The notes below the pieces were generated by a model that was not told where the DNA came from, did no database searches, and saw only the letters and a list, made by a program, of their open reading frames with translations. The position numbers were made by a program, and so were the translations under genes. A DNA stretch of 64,000 nucleotides from Microbacterium terrae. Lineage in GTDB: Bacteria > Actinomycetota > Actinomycetes > Actinomycetales > Microbacteriaceae. The first letter of the stretch is position 1. Every line of letters begins with the position of its first letter. The stretch is taken from assembly GCF_017831975.1 (NCBI RefSeq), contig NZ_JAFDSS010000001.1, positions 3,348,001 through 3,412,000 of the forward strand. The letters run 5' to 3'. Of the stretch, positions 1-10,535 are shown in pieces.

Positions 1-3000
1 ACGACGACGCCTCGTCGAGCGGCATCCCGGTGATCGCGCAGTACGACATGCGGGCGCGCGCCGCGCGGACCGCGCCGACGGGCAGCGAGCAGACGCTCGC
101 GCTGGGCTCGATCGACGGCGCTGCGCTCCAGACCGACAGCGAGCAGTCCACGGCGTTCTGGTCGGCGCTCACGGCCCCCGCCACTGCGCGGGCAGGCGGC
201 AGCGGCGAGCTCGCAGGCGGCGCGATCACCAAGCTGTGGCTCGACGGCCAGGTCAGCTCCACCCTCGAGGTCAGCGTTCCCCTCGTGGGCGCGCCCGAGG
301 CATGGGCGGCGGGCCACGACGGGTCGGGCGCCCGCGTCGCCGTGCTCGACACGGGGATCGACGCGGAGCATCCCGACGTCGCCGACGTCGTCACCGAAGC
401 GGTGTCGTTCGTCCCCGGTGAGGAGGTCACCGACGTGAACGGCCACGGCACGCACGTCGCCGCCACGGTCGCCGGATCGGGCGCGGCGAGCAACGGCACC
501 CACACGGGGGTGGCGCCCGGCGCAGAGGTCGTCGTCGGCAAGGTCCTGAGCGACGCCGGCACCGGCCAGGACTCCTGGATCATCGCCGGGATGGAGTGGG
601 CGGTCACCGACGGCGGCGCCGACATCGTGAGCATGAGCCTCGGCGACGACGAGCGCAACGACCAGGACAACCCGATGGCGCAGGCGGTGAACGAGCTGAG
701 CGAGCGCCACGACGCGCTGTTCGTCATCGCGGCCGGAAACTCCGGGGCGAAGGGGACGATCGGAACCCCCGGCACCGCCGAGGCGGCGCTGACCATCGCG
801 GCGACCGATGACGACGACGACCTCGCGCCGTTCTCGTCTCGGGGGCCGCGCGGTCTCGACGACGGTCTCAAGCCCGACATGGCGGCGCCGGGCGTGGGCA
901 TCACGGCAGCGCGCTCGCAGTACAGCAGCGGCAGCGGGCTGTTCAAGACGCTGAGCGGAACATCGATGGCGACCCCGCACGTCGCGGGCGCCGCGGCCAT
1001 CCTCGTGGGCGCGCATCCGGACTGGAGCGCACCGCGACTGAAGAGCGCACTGATGTCGTCGGCCGTCGAACTCGACTACACCGCCTACGAGGTGGGCACC
1101 GGGCGCCTCGACATCCCGGCGGCGCTCGACGGAGTCGACGCGACCGGATCGGTGTACTTCGGCAAGGTCGCCTGGGGCGACGCCGACCCCGAGCCCGTCA
1201 CGAAGACCATCACGTGCAGCAACGACACCGACACCGCGCTCGAGCTCACGCTCACCAGCACGTCGAGCGGCCCCGACGGCGCGGTCGACCTGGTCGAGCT
1301 CTCCGCCGAGACGCTGACGGTGCCCGCGCACGGCACCGCGACCGTCGACGCCACGGCGTCGTTCGGGTCGGCTCCGACGGCGGGCAACCACCTCGGTCAG
1401 GTCGTCGCGACAGCGGCCGACGGCTCCGTCGCTGCGCGCACCACCACGGGCCTCACCCGCGAAGACGAGCGGTACGACCTCGACATCACCGTTCTCGGTC
1501 CGGACGGAAAGCCCGCACGGGCCGACGTGCTGACCTTCCAGTACGGCACGACGTCATTCGTCGAGCGGTCGACCGACCCTGCGACCGGCACGGTGGCGAC
1601 CCAGCGCGTGGCGCCGGGCACATTCGCGGTGATGACGAAGCTGCGGTTCGGCTCGGGCGCCGGCACCGACAACACCTACTGGCTCACGGCGCCCCACCTC
1701 ACCGTCGCCGACGGCGATGCGCACATCGTGCTCGACGCGAGCAAGGCCGTGCCGGTGGAGCTGAAGACACCGAAGAAGAGCGCGCCGTACACGAGCCGGG
1801 TCGAGTGGTTCCACGATGCGGGGCTGGGCGACGAGCCGACGACGTTCCTCTCGTCGCTCAACGTCGCGCCGGGATCGCGGATGTGGATGCTGCCGACGGG
1901 TGACGTCGCCGGTGGCGAGTACGACTTCACCATGCGCTGGTCGAAGACCGAGCCGCTCCTCGACCTCGCCGTGAAGTCCGGATCGGACAAGACCGCCGTC
2001 GCGGGGCTCTACCAGCGCAGCAGCGCCCGCCTCGACGGACGGGTGGATCTCGCGGTCGTCGACGCCGGCGACGGCACACCGGACGAGATCGCCGCGGCCG
2101 ACGCCGAGGGAGCCGCGCTCCTCGTCGCCGACGATCCGACTCTCACCCCGGCCGGTCGCGCGGCGCGCGCCGCGGCCGCCGCAGAGGCCGGTGCCGAGCT
2201 GCTCATCCTCGCCAACAGCCAGGCGGGGGCGCTGTACGACGCCGCCGGCGGGTCCGTCGTTCCGACGATCTCGGTGTCGACCGACACCGGTGCCGCGCTC
2301 GCGGCCACCGCGGAGTCGGGTGCGCGTCTCACCGGGTCGGCGACGAGATACCCCGACTACACGTACGACTACGTCCACACGTGGAAGGGATCCGCACCGG
2401 AGAACCTCACGCTCTCGCCGCGTGAGCGTGACCTGGTGAAGATCACCGATCGGTTCGTCGACCCGCAGCCGAAGCTGATGTACATCCACCGCTTCGACTG
2501 CCCGGCGTACCTGCTTCGCTGCTTCGGATCATCGCAGGACTGGATGACCGGCTCCGACCACGTCGTGTACGTCAGCCCGGCGCAGAAGGACGCCGGATCG
2601 ACGTGGGTGGCTGCGGTCGAGACGGTTGCGCCCAGCTGGTACCTCACCACCGACGAGGAGTCCTACACGCCCGGAGAACGGGAGACGCTGGACTGGTTCG
2701 AGATCGCCGCACCGCGTCAGGGCGGCGGGTTCACGGAGTCGTACAGCCGGGGCCTCCAGCTGCGTGCGAACGTGCCGTCGGGGAGCGCCTCCGAGCAGCT
2801 GTCGGGGTACTACCCGTCAGGGGCGAAGCTCGCGAGCCGGCTCTACAAGGGCGACACGCTGCTGCGGTCGAGCTCCTCGCAGTCGGTGGCGGTGAACGTC
2901 CCCGCGGCGACCGGCCCGCAGACGTACCGCTACGAGCTCGACGTCACGGCTCCGGCCGGAACCGTGAACTCGACGCGCACGGCCACGGCGTGGACGTTCG

Positions 3001-3344
3001 TCGACGACCAGGCCGAGGACGGCGACCTGCCGATCATCGGACTGAGCTACGACGCCCCGGCAGACCTGTCGGGCGAGGTGCTGCGCGCGAGCCTGGTGAC
3101 GATCACGCCGTCGCACATCGAGGGGGCGCGGAACACCGGAAAGTTCACCTCTCTCACCGCGCAGGTCTCGTTCGACGAGGGGGCCACGTGGAAGAAGGCG
3201 CACGCGGTCCGTGTCGGCGACAGCTGGACGGTGCCGTTCCTGGCCCCGAAGGGGTCGTCGAGCGTGTCGCTGCGCACGACGGTGAACGACGACGCCGGAA
3301 ACGCGGTGACGCAGGAGATCATCAGAGCCGTCGGCGTGCGCTGA
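1..3344 (+). CDS. S8 (subtilisin-like) serine peptidase, 5'-truncated
   Basis: Large secreted subtilase whose beginning lies left of the window: the frame is open from base 3 with no stop, so the GTG at 30 is probably not the true start. Numbering from that GTG, the triad is Asp107 (LDTGID), His139 (GHGTH) and Ser312 (GTSMATPH), with oxyanion Asn237 (AAGNSG). About 60 residues of prodomain or linker precede the core, so little is missing besides the signal peptide and propeptide. Some 780 residues follow the catalytic domain and look like beta-rich extracellular modules, including a PA-like segment (about 680-760) full of Ala and Asp. No sortase signal or C-terminal membrane anchor is visible. 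The catalytic call is firm. The substrate is unknown and is probably environmental protein. Confidence 0.93.
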   Translation, partial: DDASSSGIPVIAQYDMRARAARTAPTGSEQTLALGSIDGAALQTDSEQSTAFWSALTAPATARAGGSGELAGGAITKLWLDGQVSSTLEVSVPLVGAPEAWAAGHDGSGARVAVLDTGIDAEHPDVADVVTEAVSFVPGEEVTDVNGHGTHVAATVAGSGAASNGTHTGVAPGAEVVVGKVLSDAGTGQDSWIIAGMEWAVTDGGADIVSMSLGDDERNDQDNPMAQAVNELSERHDALFVIAAGNSGAKGTIGTPGTAEAALTIAATDDDDDLAPFSSRGPRGLDDGLKPDMAAPGVGITAARSQYSSGSGLFKTLSGTSMATPHVAGAAAILVGAHPDWSAPRLKSALMSSAVELDYTAYEVGTGRLDIPAALDGVDATGSVYFGKVAWGDADPEPVTKTITCSNDTDTALELTLTSTSSGPDGAVDLVELSAETLTVPAHGTATVDATASFGSAPTAGNHLGQVVATAADGSVAARTTTGLTREDERYDLDITVLGPDGKPARADVLTFQYGTTSFVERSTDPATGTVATQRVAPGTFAVMTKLRFGSGAGTDNTYWLTAPHLTVADGDAHIVLDASKAVPVELKTPKKSAPYTSRVEWFHDAGLGDEPTTFLSSLNVAPGSRMWMLPTGDVAGGEYDFTMRWSKTEPLLDLAVKSGSDKTAVAGLYQRSSARLDGRVDLAVVDAGDGTPDEIAAADAEGAALLVADDPTLTPAGRAARAAAAAEAGAELLILANSQAGALYDAAGGSVVPTISVSTDTGAALAATAESGARLTGSATRYPDYTYDYVHTWKGSAPENLTLSPRERDLVKITDRFVDPQPKLMYIHRFDCPAYLLRCFGSSQDWMTGSDHVVYVSPAQKDAGSTWVAAVETVAPSWYLTTDEESYTPGERETLDWFEIAAPRQGGGFTESYSRGLQLRANVPSGSASEQLSGYYPSGAKLASRLYKGDTLLRSSSSQSVAVNVPAATGPQTYRYELDVTAPAGTVNSTRTATAWTFVDDQAEDGDLPIIGLSYDAPADLSGEVLRASLVTITPSHIEGARNTGKFTSLTAQVSFDEGATWKKAHAVRVGDSWTVPFLAPKGSSSVSLRTTVNDDAGNAVTQEIIRAVGVR

Positions 3345-3358
3345 TCCCCGCACACAGA

Positions 3359-3401
3359 GACGCCGCCCCCGCCCGGAATCCATCGGGGCGAGGGCGGCGT
3401 C
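3359..3401. terminator. Bidirectional terminator between convergent genes
   Basis: A 12-bp near-perfect inverted repeat (arms 3359-3370 and 3390-3401) lies between the protease stop and the stop of the convergent holin-like gene. It has no long T tract, as is usual for high-GC actinobacteria. Confidence 0.75.
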
Positions 3402-3417
3402 GTTACGGGTGCCCCGT

Positions 3418-3810
3418 TCAGTCCTTGCGCTTGGGTCGCAGGATGATCCCGAACACCCAGTTGATGAGCGAGATGATGATCGCCGCGACCAGCCCCCACC
3501 AGAAGTCCTCGACGCGCAGGCCGAAGTTCCAGAAGCTCGTGAGCCAGGCGGTCAGCCACAGCAGGAACGCGTTGATCAGCAGGCCGATGAGGCCGAGCGT
3601 CAGGATGTAGATCGGGAACGCCAGCACCTTGATCACGGTGCCGATGATCGTGTTGACGAGCGCGAAGATCGCGGCGACGAGCAGCAGGGTGAGCACCAGC
3701 TGCAACGTCGCTCCCGGGGGGAAGGCGATGACGGTGACGCCGAGGGCGGGGATCAGGGTCACGACCCAGATCGCGAATGCGTTGACGACGACGCGGATGA
3801 GGAATCCCAT
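3418..3810 (-). CDS. Phage holin family 4-like small membrane protein
   Basis: A 130-residue protein with about four hydrophobic segments separated by short loops, ending in a basic tail (RPKRKD). This is the layout of the chromosomal 'phage holin family / superfamily IV' membrane proteins common in actinobacteria. These are not linked to prophages and have no settled function. No phage genes are near. The start ATG at 3810 is the first in frame that gives a membrane segment at the N-terminus. A CAGACT box lies about 7 bases upstream, so it may be leaderless. It is transcribed away from hisC. Confidence 0.75.
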   Translation of the reverse strand: MGFLIRVVVNAFAIWVVTLIPALGVTVIAFPPGATLQLVLTLLLVAAIFALVNTIIGTVIKVLAFPIYILTLGLIGLLINAFLLWLTAWLTSFWNFGLRVEDFWWGLVAAIIISLINWVFGIILRPKRKD

Positions 3811-3905
3811 GGCCCGCAGTCTGGCACGGCGCGGACCGAATGCACGGATGTCGGGCGGGGTCGTCGGAGGTCCGAGTATCCTCCCGTCGGCATACGGGGC
3901 GCTCG

Positions 3906-3911
3906 TAGACT
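3906..3911 (+). promoter_or_regulatory. -10 box (TAGACT) of a leaderless aminotransferase mRNA
   Basis: TAGACT ends 7 bases before the GTG at 3919, so transcription should start at or next to the start codon. There is no Shine-Dalgarno sequence in front of that GTG. Confidence 0.6.
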
Positions 3912-3918
3912 CGACTGC

Positions 3919-5028
3919 GTGACCGACGACCATGAGATCCCCGTCCGGGTCCGCCCCGAGATCGCCGCACTGCCGCCCTACCGTCAGGGCCGCCAGGCCG
4001 GCGCAGAGGCGTTCAAGCTGTCGAGCAACGAGAACCCCTTCGATCCGCTCCCGGGCGTCGTCGACGCCGTCCGCGGCGCGAGCGCCCTCAACCGGTACCC
4101 GGATGCCACGGCCCTGCGCCTGCGCGAGCGCCTCGCCGACCGGTTCGGCGTCACCGCCGACGGCGTGCACATCGGCGCCGGCAGCGTGTCGATCATCGCC
4201 CAGCTGATCGCAGCCACCTCCGGGCCCGGCGACGAGGTCGTGTACGCCTGGCGCTCGTTCGAGGCATACCCCGGCCTCGCCGTCGTCGCCGGGGCGCGGA
4301 GCGTGCAGGTGCCGCTCGACGCCGACGCCGGTCACGACCTCGACGCGATGGCGGCGGCGATCACCGACCGAACCCGTGCCGTGATCGTCTGCACCCCCAA
4401 CAACCCCACCGGCACGATCGTGACGCAGGCCGCGTTCGACGCGTTCGTTGCGCGCGTGCCCGCCGACGTGCTCGTCATCCTCGACGAGGCGTACGCCGAG
4501 TTCGTCACCGACCCTGCCGCGGTGCGCGGTGAGACGGTGCTCGCCGCCGGTCGCCCGAACGTCGTCGTGCTCCGCACCTTCTCGAAGGCGTTCGGTCTGG
4601 CGGCGCTGCGCGTCGGCTACGCCGTCGGGCACCCGCGCGTGCTCGACGCCGCCCGATCCACCGCGATCCCCCTGTCGGTGACGGCGCAGGCCGAGACCGC
4701 CGCGCTCGCGAGCCTCGACGTCGAGGATGAGCTCCGTGAGCGGGTCGCCGTCATCGCCGAGCGTCGCGACCGCGTCGCCGCGGGGCTGCGCGCCGCGGGC
4801 TGGCGCGTGCCGCAGGCGCAGGGAAACTTCGTGTGGCTCCCGTCGGGCGAGGCCACCGCGGCTGCCGCGGTGCGGTTCGATGCGGCCGGGCTCATCGTGC
4901 GAGCCTTCCCCGGCGACGGCATCCGCATCTCGATCGGCGAGGAGGAAGCTGTCGACAAGGTCCTACAGATCGCAGCATCCGTTGTCGAAGACCTTCCAGA
5001 AGGCCACATCGGACGAGGGATAGCGTGA
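3919..5028 (+). CDS. hisC: HisC-family PLP aminotransferase (histidinol-phosphate or aromatic amino acid)
   Basis: A 369-residue fold-type I aminotransferase. Visible motifs are the substrate-binding segment with SSNENP (35-40), CTPNNPTG (158-165), DEAYAEF (189-195) and the PLP Schiff-base lysine K223 in [15 protein letters not shown]. Length and motifs match HisC. The frame stays open about 500 bp upstream, but the GTG at 3919 gives the family start and has a leaderless promoter. The stop overlaps the GTG of the E1alpha gene (GTGA at 5025-5028), so this is the first gene of the dehydrogenase operon. That context argues for a catabolic or aromatic/branched-chain transaminase supplying 2-oxoacids rather than dedicated histidine synthesis. 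No other his gene is present. The sequence alone does not settle the substrate. Confidence 0.88.
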   Translation: MTDDHEIPVRVRPEIAALPPYRQGRQAGAEAFKLSSNENPFDPLPGVVDAVRGASALNRYPDATALRLRERLADRFGVTADGVHIGAGSVSIIAQLIAATSGPGDEVVYAWRSFEAYPGLAVVAGARSVQVPLDADAGHDLDAMAAAITDRTRAVIVCTPNNPTGTIVTQAAFDAFVARVPADVLVILDEAYAEFVTDPAAVRGETVLAAGRPNVVVLRTFSKAFGLAALRVGYAVGHPRVLDAARSTAIPLSVTAQAETAALASLDVEDELRERVAVIAERRDRVAAGLRAAGWRVPQAQGNFVWLPSGEATAAAAVRFDAAGLIVRAFPGDGIRISIGEEEAVDKVLQIAASVVEDLPEGHIGRGIA

Positions 5029-6194
5029 CAACCATGACCCCGCTCGAAGACACGGCGTCGACCCCGGTGACCGCCGCCGACCCTGCGCTGGTCCGCGTGC
5101 TCGACGCGGACGGAGCCTTCGCTCCGACTCCCGCCGCGGAGCCGTATCTCGACCTCGTGGCCTCGCTGAGCGACGCCGACTTCGAGATCTTCTACCGCGA
5201 CATGGCGGTCATCCGCGCGTTCGACCAGCAGGCGACGAACCTGCAGCGCCAGGGTCAGCTGGCGCTCTGGCCGCCGAGCTACGGGCAGGAGGCCGCGCAG
5301 GTCGGCAGTGTGCACGCCGCCCGTACCCAGGATCACCTCTTCCCGTCGTATCGCGAGCACGTCGTCACCCGCGTCCGCGGCGTCGACCCGATCGACATCA
5401 TCCGCCTCATGCGCGGACTCACCCACGGCGGATGGAACCCGTTCGACCCGAAGAACGGCAACACGCACATCTACACGCTGGTGCTCGGTGCGCAGACGCT
5501 GCACGGCACCGGGTTCGGCATGGGGCTCGTCTTCGACGGCCGCTGCGGCACCGGCGACCCCGAGCGCGACGAGGCCGTCATCGTCTACTACGGCGACGGC
5601 GCCTCGAGCCAGGGCGACGTGCACGAGGCCATGGTGTTCGCGAACAGCTACCAGACGCCCGAGGTCTTCTTCCTGCAGAACAACCAGTGGGCGATCTCGG
5701 TTCCCGTGGCCACGCAGTCGCGCTCGCCGCTGCACCGCCGCGGGGCGGGCTACGGAATGCCGAGCATCCCGATCGACGGCAACGACGTGATCGCGAGCTG
5801 GGCGGTCACGCGCCGGGCGCTCGACGAGGCGCGCGCCGGGCACGGCCCCCGTGCGATCGAGGCCCTCACGTACCGGCTCGGCGCGCACACGACGAGCGAC
5901 GACCCCACGAAGTACCGCACCGGCGACGAGGAGGAGTCGTGGCGCCGCCGCGACCCGATCGCGCGCATGAAGACGTTCCTGCTCGGGCGGGGCGCATCCG
6001 AGGCGTTCTTCGCCGACGTCGAGGCGGAGGCGGCCGCCGTCGCCGATGACGTCCGCACCCGGACGAACGCCCTCGGGGGCCTCGAGCGCGGCGACATGTT
6101 CGCGCACGTCTACTCCGAGCCCCACCCGCTCGTCGACGAGCAGCGGCGGTGGCTCGACGACTACGAGGCGTCGTTCGAGGGAGGTGCGTCATGA
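5025..6194 (+). CDS. 2-oxoacid dehydrogenase E1 component, alpha subunit
   Basis: A 389-residue TPP-dependent E1 alpha subunit of the pyruvate/branched-chain 2-oxoacid dehydrogenase family, which decarboxylates the 2-oxoacid and passes the acyl group to the E2 lipoyl arm. The TPP/Mg motif GDG...NN spans about 190-220 ([13 protein letters not shown] through LQNN). The SxYR-type phosphorylation-loop region ([19 protein letters not shown]) is recognisable near the C-terminus. I chose the GTG at 5025, which overlaps the aminotransferase stop and lies 4 bases after GAGGGA. The ATG at 5034 is an alternative. The stop overlaps the beta-subunit ATG (ATGA). Whether pyruvate or branched-chain acids are preferred cannot be read from the sequence, but the transaminase neighbour favours branched-chain or aromatic acids. 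Confidence 0.92.
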   Translation: MTTMTPLEDTASTPVTAADPALVRVLDADGAFAPTPAAEPYLDLVASLSDADFEIFYRDMAVIRAFDQQATNLQRQGQLALWPPSYGQEAAQVGSVHAARTQDHLFPSYREHVVTRVRGVDPIDIIRLMRGLTHGGWNPFDPKNGNTHIYTLVLGAQTLHGTGFGMGLVFDGRCGTGDPERDEAVIVYYGDGASSQGDVHEAMVFANSYQTPEVFFLQNNQWAISVPVATQSRSPLHRRGAGYGMPSIPIDGNDVIASWAVTRRALDEARAGHGPRAIEALTYRLGAHTTSDDPTKYRTGDEEESWRRRDPIARMKTFLLGRGASEAFFADVEAEAAAVADDVRTRTNALGGLERGDMFAHVYSEPHPLVDEQRRWLDDYEASFEGGAS

Positions 6195-7216
6195 CCGATG
6201 CGGCCACCGGCATCGCGCCCGCCGCACCGCCGGCATCCACCGTCCAGACGATGCCGTTCAGCCGCGCGATCAACGCCGGCCTCCGCGCCGCGATGACCGC
6301 GAGCGACCGCGTGCTGCTGATGGGCGAGGACATCGGCAAGCTCGGCGGCGTCTTCCGCGTGACCGAGGGGCTGCAGGCCGAGTTCGGCGACCGCCGGGTG
6401 CTCGACACCCCGCTCGCCGAGTCGGGAATCGTCGGCACGGCGATCGGTCTGGCGATGGCCGGGTTCCGCCCCGTCATCGAGATCCAGTTCGACGGATTCG
6501 TCTTCCCCGCGTTCGACCAGATCACCACCCAGCTCGCCAAGATGACCAACCGCCACGAGGGCGCGCTGTCGATGCCGGTCGTCATCCGCATCCCCTACGG
6601 CGGTCACATCGGCGCCGTCGAGCACCACCAGGAGAGCCCCGAGGCGTACTTCACGCACACCGCCGGGCTCCGCGTGGTGAGCCCGTCGACGCCGAACGAC
6701 GGGTACTGGATGATCCAGGACGCCATCGCCTCGAACGACCCGGTGATCTTCCTCGAGCCCAAGGCCAAGTACTGGATGAAGGGCGAGGTCGACACCGCCG
6801 CCCGAGCCATCGACCTCCACGCCTCGCGCGTGGTGCGCCGCGGCACCGACGTCACCCTCGTCGGGCACGGCGCCATGGTGACGACGCTGCTGCAGGCCGC
6901 AGCGCTCGCCGAGTCGGAGGGCACCAGCTGCGAGGTCATCGACCTGCGGTCGCTGTCGCCGGTCGACTACGCGCCGATCCTCGACTCGGTGCGCCGCACC
7001 GGCCGCATGGTCTACGCCCAGGAGGCGCCCGGGTTCACCTCGGTCGGTTCCGAGGTGGCCGCGACCGTCATGGAGCGGGCGTTCTACGCTCTCGAAGCTC
7101 CGGTGCTGCGCGTCTCGGGCTTCGACGTGCCGTTCCCGCCCGCCAAGCTCGAGGGTGCGTATCTGCCCGACGCCGACCGCATCCTCGAAGCCGTCGACCG
7201 CGCCCTCGCCTACTGA
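6191..7216 (+). CDS. 2-oxoacid dehydrogenase E1 component, beta subunit
   Basis: A 341-residue transketolase-type beta subunit that pairs with the upstream alpha subunit to form the alpha2beta2 E1. Family signatures are the [13 protein letters not shown] region (about residue 45), the [17 protein letters not shown] stretch, [16 protein letters not shown] (about 140-155) and the C-terminal transketolase domain with [10 protein letters not shown]. The ATG overlaps the alpha-subunit stop by 4 bases. It lies 11 bp before the E2 gene in a single operon. Confidence 0.93.
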   Translation: MTDAATGIAPAAPPASTVQTMPFSRAINAGLRAAMTASDRVLLMGEDIGKLGGVFRVTEGLQAEFGDRRVLDTPLAESGIVGTAIGLAMAGFRPVIEIQFDGFVFPAFDQITTQLAKMTNRHEGALSMPVVIRIPYGGHIGAVEHHQESPEAYFTHTAGLRVVSPSTPNDGYWMIQDAIASNDPVIFLEPKAKYWMKGEVDTAARAIDLHASRVVRRGTDVTLVGHGAMVTTLLQAAALAESEGTSCEVIDLRSLSPVDYAPILDSVRRTGRMVYAQEAPGFTSVGSEVAATVMERAFYALEAPVLRVSGFDVPFPPAKLEGAYLPDADRILEAVDRALAY

Positions 7217-7227
7217 ACGGACCACCC

Positions 7228-8592
7228 ATGAGCACTCAGACATTCGTCCTCCCGGACGTCGGCGAAGGACTCACCGAAGCCGAGATCGTGCAGTGGCGCG
7301 TCGCCGCAGGCGACACCGTGGGCGTCAACGACGTGCTCGTCGAGATCGAGACGGCGAAGTCGCTCGTCGAGCTTCCGTCGCCGTTCGCGGGCACGGTCGG
7401 CGAGCTCCTCGTCGGCGAGGGCACGACGGTCGACGTCGGGGCCCCGATCATCACGATCGAGGCGACGGATGCCGCATCCGCCGGCCCGTCGACGATCGGC
7501 CAGACCGAGCACGGCGCGCCCGAGGCCGCCGCAGCCGAGGGCGAAGGTGCGGTGCTGGTCGGCTACGGCACCGGGGGGAGCGTCGCGTCGCGCCGCAAGA
7601 AGCCCGCGCCGTCACCGGCCGAGCGCGTGGCATCCTCTGTGGGCGTCGTGGCCAAGCCGCCGATCCGCAAGCTCGCCCGCGACCTCGGCGTCGACCTGTC
7701 GGCCGTCACCCCGAGCGGGCCGGCGGGCGAGGTGACCCGCGACGACGTGGTCAAGCACGCGTCGCAGGCCAGCGTCTTCCGCAACCTCGAGACCCCCGAA
7801 TGGGGTGCTGTGCGCGAAGAGTCGATCCCGGTCTCAGCGCCGGCGCCGGCATCCGTCGCCCCCGCCCAGGCCGCGCCGCCGGCCGCGGACTCGCGCGAGG
7901 AGACCATCGCGGTCAAGGGCGTGCGCAAGGCCACCTCGTCGGCCATGGTGCAATCCGCGTACTCGGCGCCGCACGTGTCGGTGTGGACCGACGTCGACGC
8001 GACGCGCACGATGGAGCTCGTCAAGCGGCTCAAGGCCTCGCCGGACTTCGCCGATGTGCGCATCTCGCCGCTGCTCATCATGGCCCGCGCCGTGATCTGG
8101 GCGGCACGGCGCACGCCGATGGTGAACGCCGCGTGGGTCGACGGCGCCGACGGCGCGGAGATCCGCGTGCGCCGCTACGTGAACCTCGGCATCGCGGCGG
8201 CGACGCCCCGCGGCCTCCTCGTGCCGAACATCAAGGACGCCCAGGATCTGTCGATGCGCGACCTCGCCCGCGCGCTCGAGAAGCTCACGCTCACGGCGCG
8301 CGAGGGCAAGACCTCGCCCGCCGACCAGCACGGCGGAACGATCACGATCACGAACATCGGCGTGTTCGGGATGGATGCCGGCACGCCGATCATCAACCCC
8401 GGTGAGGCGGGCATCGTGGCGATGGGCACGATCCGCCAGAAGCCGTGGGTGGTCGACGGCGAGGTGCGTCCGCGCTTCGTCACGACGGTGTCGGGGTCGT
8501 TCGACCACCGCGTGATCGACGGCGACGGCATGTCGCGCTTCATCGCCGACGTGGCGTCGATCCTCGAGGAGCCGGCGCTTCTGCTCGACTGA
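7228..8592 (+). CDS. Dihydrolipoamide acyltransferase (E2) of the 2-oxoacid dehydrogenase complex
   Basis: A 454-residue E2 with one N-terminal lipoyl domain (lipoyl Lys44 in EIETAKS), an Ala/Pro-rich linker, a peripheral subunit-binding domain (about 150-185, [14 protein letters not shown]) and a C-terminal catalytic domain ending with [11 protein letters not shown] (His427, Asp431 catalytic). The single lipoyl domain resembles branched-chain E2s. The lipoamide dehydrogenase (E3) is not in this operon, so it must be encoded elsewhere and probably shared with other complexes. It is the last gene of the aminotransferase-E1-E2 operon. Confidence 0.93.
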   Translation: MSTQTFVLPDVGEGLTEAEIVQWRVAAGDTVGVNDVLVEIETAKSLVELPSPFAGTVGELLVGEGTTVDVGAPIITIEATDAASAGPSTIGQTEHGAPEAAAAEGEGAVLVGYGTGGSVASRRKKPAPSPAERVASSVGVVAKPPIRKLARDLGVDLSAVTPSGPAGEVTRDDVVKHASQASVFRNLETPEWGAVREESIPVSAPAPASVAPAQAAPPAADSREETIAVKGVRKATSSAMVQSAYSAPHVSVWTDVDATRTMELVKRLKASPDFADVRISPLLIMARAVIWAARRTPMVNAAWVDGADGAEIRVRRYVNLGIAAATPRGLLVPNIKDAQDLSMRDLARALEKLTLTAREGKTSPADQHGGTITITNIGVFGMDAGTPIINPGEAGIVAMGTIRQKPWVVDGEVRPRFVTTVSGSFDHRVIDGDGMSRFIADVASILEEPALLLD

Positions 8593-8630
8593 GATCGCTC
8601 CCCGGCCGAGCAGACGGTCGCCGGTGTGCG

Positions 8631-8678
8631 CGAATCCTGCGGGTGGGCATCAGATCCGCTGCACACCCACAGGATTCG
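8631..8678. repeat. Intergenic inverted repeat between convergent genes
   Basis: Arms CGAATCCTGCGGGTG (8631-8645) and CACCCACAGGATTCG (8664-8678) pair over 15 bp with one mismatch and an 18-base loop. It lies between the E2 stop and the stop of the convergent membrane protein. It could be a bidirectional terminator or a dispersed palindromic element. The stem is less GC-dense than the other terminators here. Confidence 0.6.
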
Positions 8679-8706
8679 TGCCCAGCCGCGATGCGAGGCG
8701 CTCGGC

Positions 8707-9372
8707 TCAGATCCGTTCGGCGTGACGCAGCAGCGAGTGCGGCGCGATCGAGCGGGGCCGGCGCAGCAGCACCAGCAGCACGATCGCGAGGAGGCCGCCG
8801 AGCGTGCCCGCGACGATGTCGCTCATCGTGTCGGCGTTGCCGTTCTGGGCGGTGGTGCCGATGAGGATGTCGCTCGAGTACTCGCTGATCTCCCACGCCG
8901 CAGCGAACGCCATCGGCGTCATCTGCACGACCACGAGGGCGAACCACATCGGCAGCGGGTGGCCGACGCGCTCCTCGGCGCGCCGCACCGCCAGCATGCC
9001 GAGCCACGCGAGCATGACGCCCGAGTCGAAGTGCACCAGGGTGTCCCACTGCTCGATGTAGCCGTACACGTTCAGTGCGCTGCCGGCGAAGGGGCCGGCG
9101 ATGATGAAGATGATGTAGTGCAGCTGCAGCGCGCGCGGCAGCGCGGTGCGCAGGATCAGCTCGACGAGGGCCGGCACGAACAGCGACAGCGCGATGAGGC
9201 TGCCGAGCCACGGCTTCGCCGGCTCGCTGAACGCCGACACGACGAACCCGACCGCGATGCAGGCCACGACGAACGGCAGGGCGAACAGCGCGGATGCCCG
9301 TGCGGTCTGGGCGATCGGCGTGGATGCGCCGGACTGGGCGAAGTCGGGCTCGGCTGCCGGTCGGTCGGTCAT
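8707..9372 (-). CDS. DUF2238/YjdF-like multi-pass membrane protein
   Basis: A 221-residue integral membrane protein with about six hydrophobic helices. Motifs resembling the YjdF/DUF2238 family are the DTLVHFDSGVMLAWLGM segment (about 110-126), WEISEYSSDILIGTTAQNGNADTMSDIVAGTLGG (about 165-198) and a short basic C-terminus. The start ATG at 9372 has GAGGAG 6 bases upstream; a GTG at 9405 is less likely. It is divergent from the zinc-binding lipoprotein gene and shares the intergenic region holding the Zur-box-like site, so zinc control is possible but not shown. Function unknown. Confidence 0.75.
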   Translation of the reverse strand: MTDRPAAEPDFAQSGASTPIAQTARASALFALPFVVACIAVGFVVSAFSEPAKPWLGSLIALSLFVPALVELILRTALPRALQLHYIIFIIAGPFAGSALNVYGYIEQWDTLVHFDSGVMLAWLGMLAVRRAEERVGHPLPMWFALVVVQMTPMAFAAAWEISEYSSDILIGTTAQNGNADTMSDIVAGTLGGLLAIVLLVLLRRPRSIAPHSLLRHAERI

Positions 9373-9455
9373 CGGCGTTCTCCTCGGGAAGACGGATGCC
9401 GCCACAGTAGCGCCGCCGACTCCCGGTGCCGAGGTTGGACGCTCCCATTCGATTC

Positions 9456-9469
9456 GAGAACGATTATCA
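9456..9469 (+). promoter_or_regulatory. Zur-box-like operator
   Basis: GAGAACGATTATCA resembles the AACGATTTTCA-type boxes bound by actinobacterial Zur/FurB. It sits 8 bases upstream of the -10 of the zinc-binding lipoprotein gene, where a bound Zur dimer would block RNA polymerase. The zur gene is in the same locus. The match is by eye. Confidence 0.7.
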
Positions 9470-9476
9470 ATAGCGT

Positions 9477-9482
9477 TAGTCT
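9477..9482 (+). promoter_or_regulatory. -10 box (TAGTCT) of the zinc importer operon
   Basis: TAGTCT lies 6 bases before the ATG at 9489 and immediately downstream of the Zur-box-like site. No Shine-Dalgarno sequence precedes the ATG, consistent with a leaderless transcript. Confidence 0.6.
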
Positions 9483-9488
9483 GGCTTC

Positions 9489-10535
9489 ATGGTCCCGAAG
9501 CACTCCGCCGTCTCCGCGCTCGCCCTCGGCGCAGCATCCGCCCTCGTCCTCACCGGGTGCGCCACGGCGACGGGCACGGCGGCGGAAGACGACGGCCCTA
9601 TCTCGGTGGTCGCGTCGACCGATGTGTACGGCGACATCGCCGCCACGGTCGGCGGCGACCTGGTCGAGGTGACCTCGATCATCTCGTCGGCGGCGCAGGA
9701 CCCGCACAGCTACGAGGCGAGTGCGCGCGACCAGCTGACGGTCTCGAAGGCCGACCTCATCATCGAGAACGGCGGAGGCTACGACCCGTTCATCGATGCG
9801 CTCATCGACGCGAGCGGGAGCGAGGCGACCGTGCTCACCGCCTCGGAGTTCTCGCACGACTGGCCCGGAGGCGACGCCCACGGCGACTCGGGCGACGAGC
9901 ACGCGGAAGACGAGCACGCCGACGACGAGCACGCGGAAGACGAGCACGCCGACGACGAGCACGCGGATGATGAGCACGCGGATGATGAGCACGGTCACGA
10001 CCACGTCGAGGGCTTCAACGAGCACGTCTGGTACGACCCGCACGCCATGGCCGACCTCGCCCTCGGCATCGCGTCGCAGCTCGAGCTGCTGAGCCCCGAC
10101 GACGCCGACACCTTCGCCGCGAACGCCGAGGCCTTCGTCGCCGATCTCACCGGCCTCGAGGACGAGCTCGACGCGCTCTCCTCCGCCCACGCGGGCGCCG
10201 AGGTGTTCCTCACCGAGCCAGTGTCGTTCTACCTCGTCGAGGCGGCGGGTCTCGTCGACGTCACGCCCGCCGACTTCAGCGAGGCCGTCGAGGAGGGGCA
10301 GGATGTCGCTCCCGCGACGCTGCTCGAGTCGCTGCACCTCGTCTCCGACGGCCACGTGAGCGTGCTGATCACCAACTCCCAGACCGGCGGCGCCGAGACC
10401 GATCAGATGATCGCCGAGGCCGAGGATGCCGGCATCCCCGTGATCGCGTTTTCGGAAACGCTCCCCGAGGGCCAGACTTACATCTCGTGGATGCAGGCGA
10501 ACATCGAGGCGCTGAGCACGGCGCTGCAGGCGTGA
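9489..10535 (+). CDS. znuA: Zinc ABC transporter substrate-binding lipoprotein (ZnuA-like, cluster A-I)
   Basis: A 348-residue metal-binding lipoprotein that captures Zn(II) outside the membrane for the ATPase and permease encoded next. The signal peptide ends in lipobox LTGC (21-24). The family metal ligands are visible as DPHSYE (71-76, first His ligand) and WYDPH (181-185). Between them (about 131-172) is a loop of repeated Asp-Glu-His-Ala units with ten histidines, typical of zinc-specific ZnuA proteins but unusually regular. The gene begins a block coupled to the ATPase by GTGA, under the Zur-box-like operator at 9456. Manganese is less likely given the His-rich loop and the Zur partner. 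Confidence 0.93.
   Translation: MVPKHSAVSALALGAASALVLTGCATATGTAAEDDGPISVVASTDVYGDIAATVGGDLVEVTSIISSAAQDPHSYEASARDQLTVSKADLIIENGGGYDPFIDALIDASGSEATVLTASEFSHDWPGGDAHGDSGDEHAEDEHADDEHAEDEHADDEHADDEHADDEHGHDHVEGFNEHVWYDPHAMADLALGIASQLELLSPDDADTFAANAEAFVADLTGLEDELDALSSAHAGAEVFLTEPVSFYLVEAAGLVDVTPADFSEAVEEGQDVAPATLLESLHLVSDGHVSVLITNSQTGGAETDQMIAEAEDAGIPVIAFSETLPEGQTYISWMQANIEALSTALQA
9894..9983 (+). repeat. Six-copy 15-bp tandem repeat inside znuA
   Basis: Units of GACGAGCACGCGGAA type begin at 9894, 9909, 9924, 9939, 9954 and 9969, with a seventh partial unit at 9984. Each encodes Asp-Glu-His-Ala-Asp/Glu. Units 1-4 alternate two sequence forms with a 30-bp period, which suggests recent duplication by slippage. 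Confidence 0.9.

Noticed and set aside
3418..3810. Phage holin-like gene as a sign of a prophage
   Set aside because: No lysin, portal, integrase or other phage gene is nearby; chromosomal holin-like membrane proteins of this type are common in actinobacteria.
3409..3918. N-terminal extension of the aminotransferase by 170 residues
   Set aside because: The extension is low-complexity Asp/Arg/Glu-rich, overlaps the opposite holin-like gene, and would precede the promoter.
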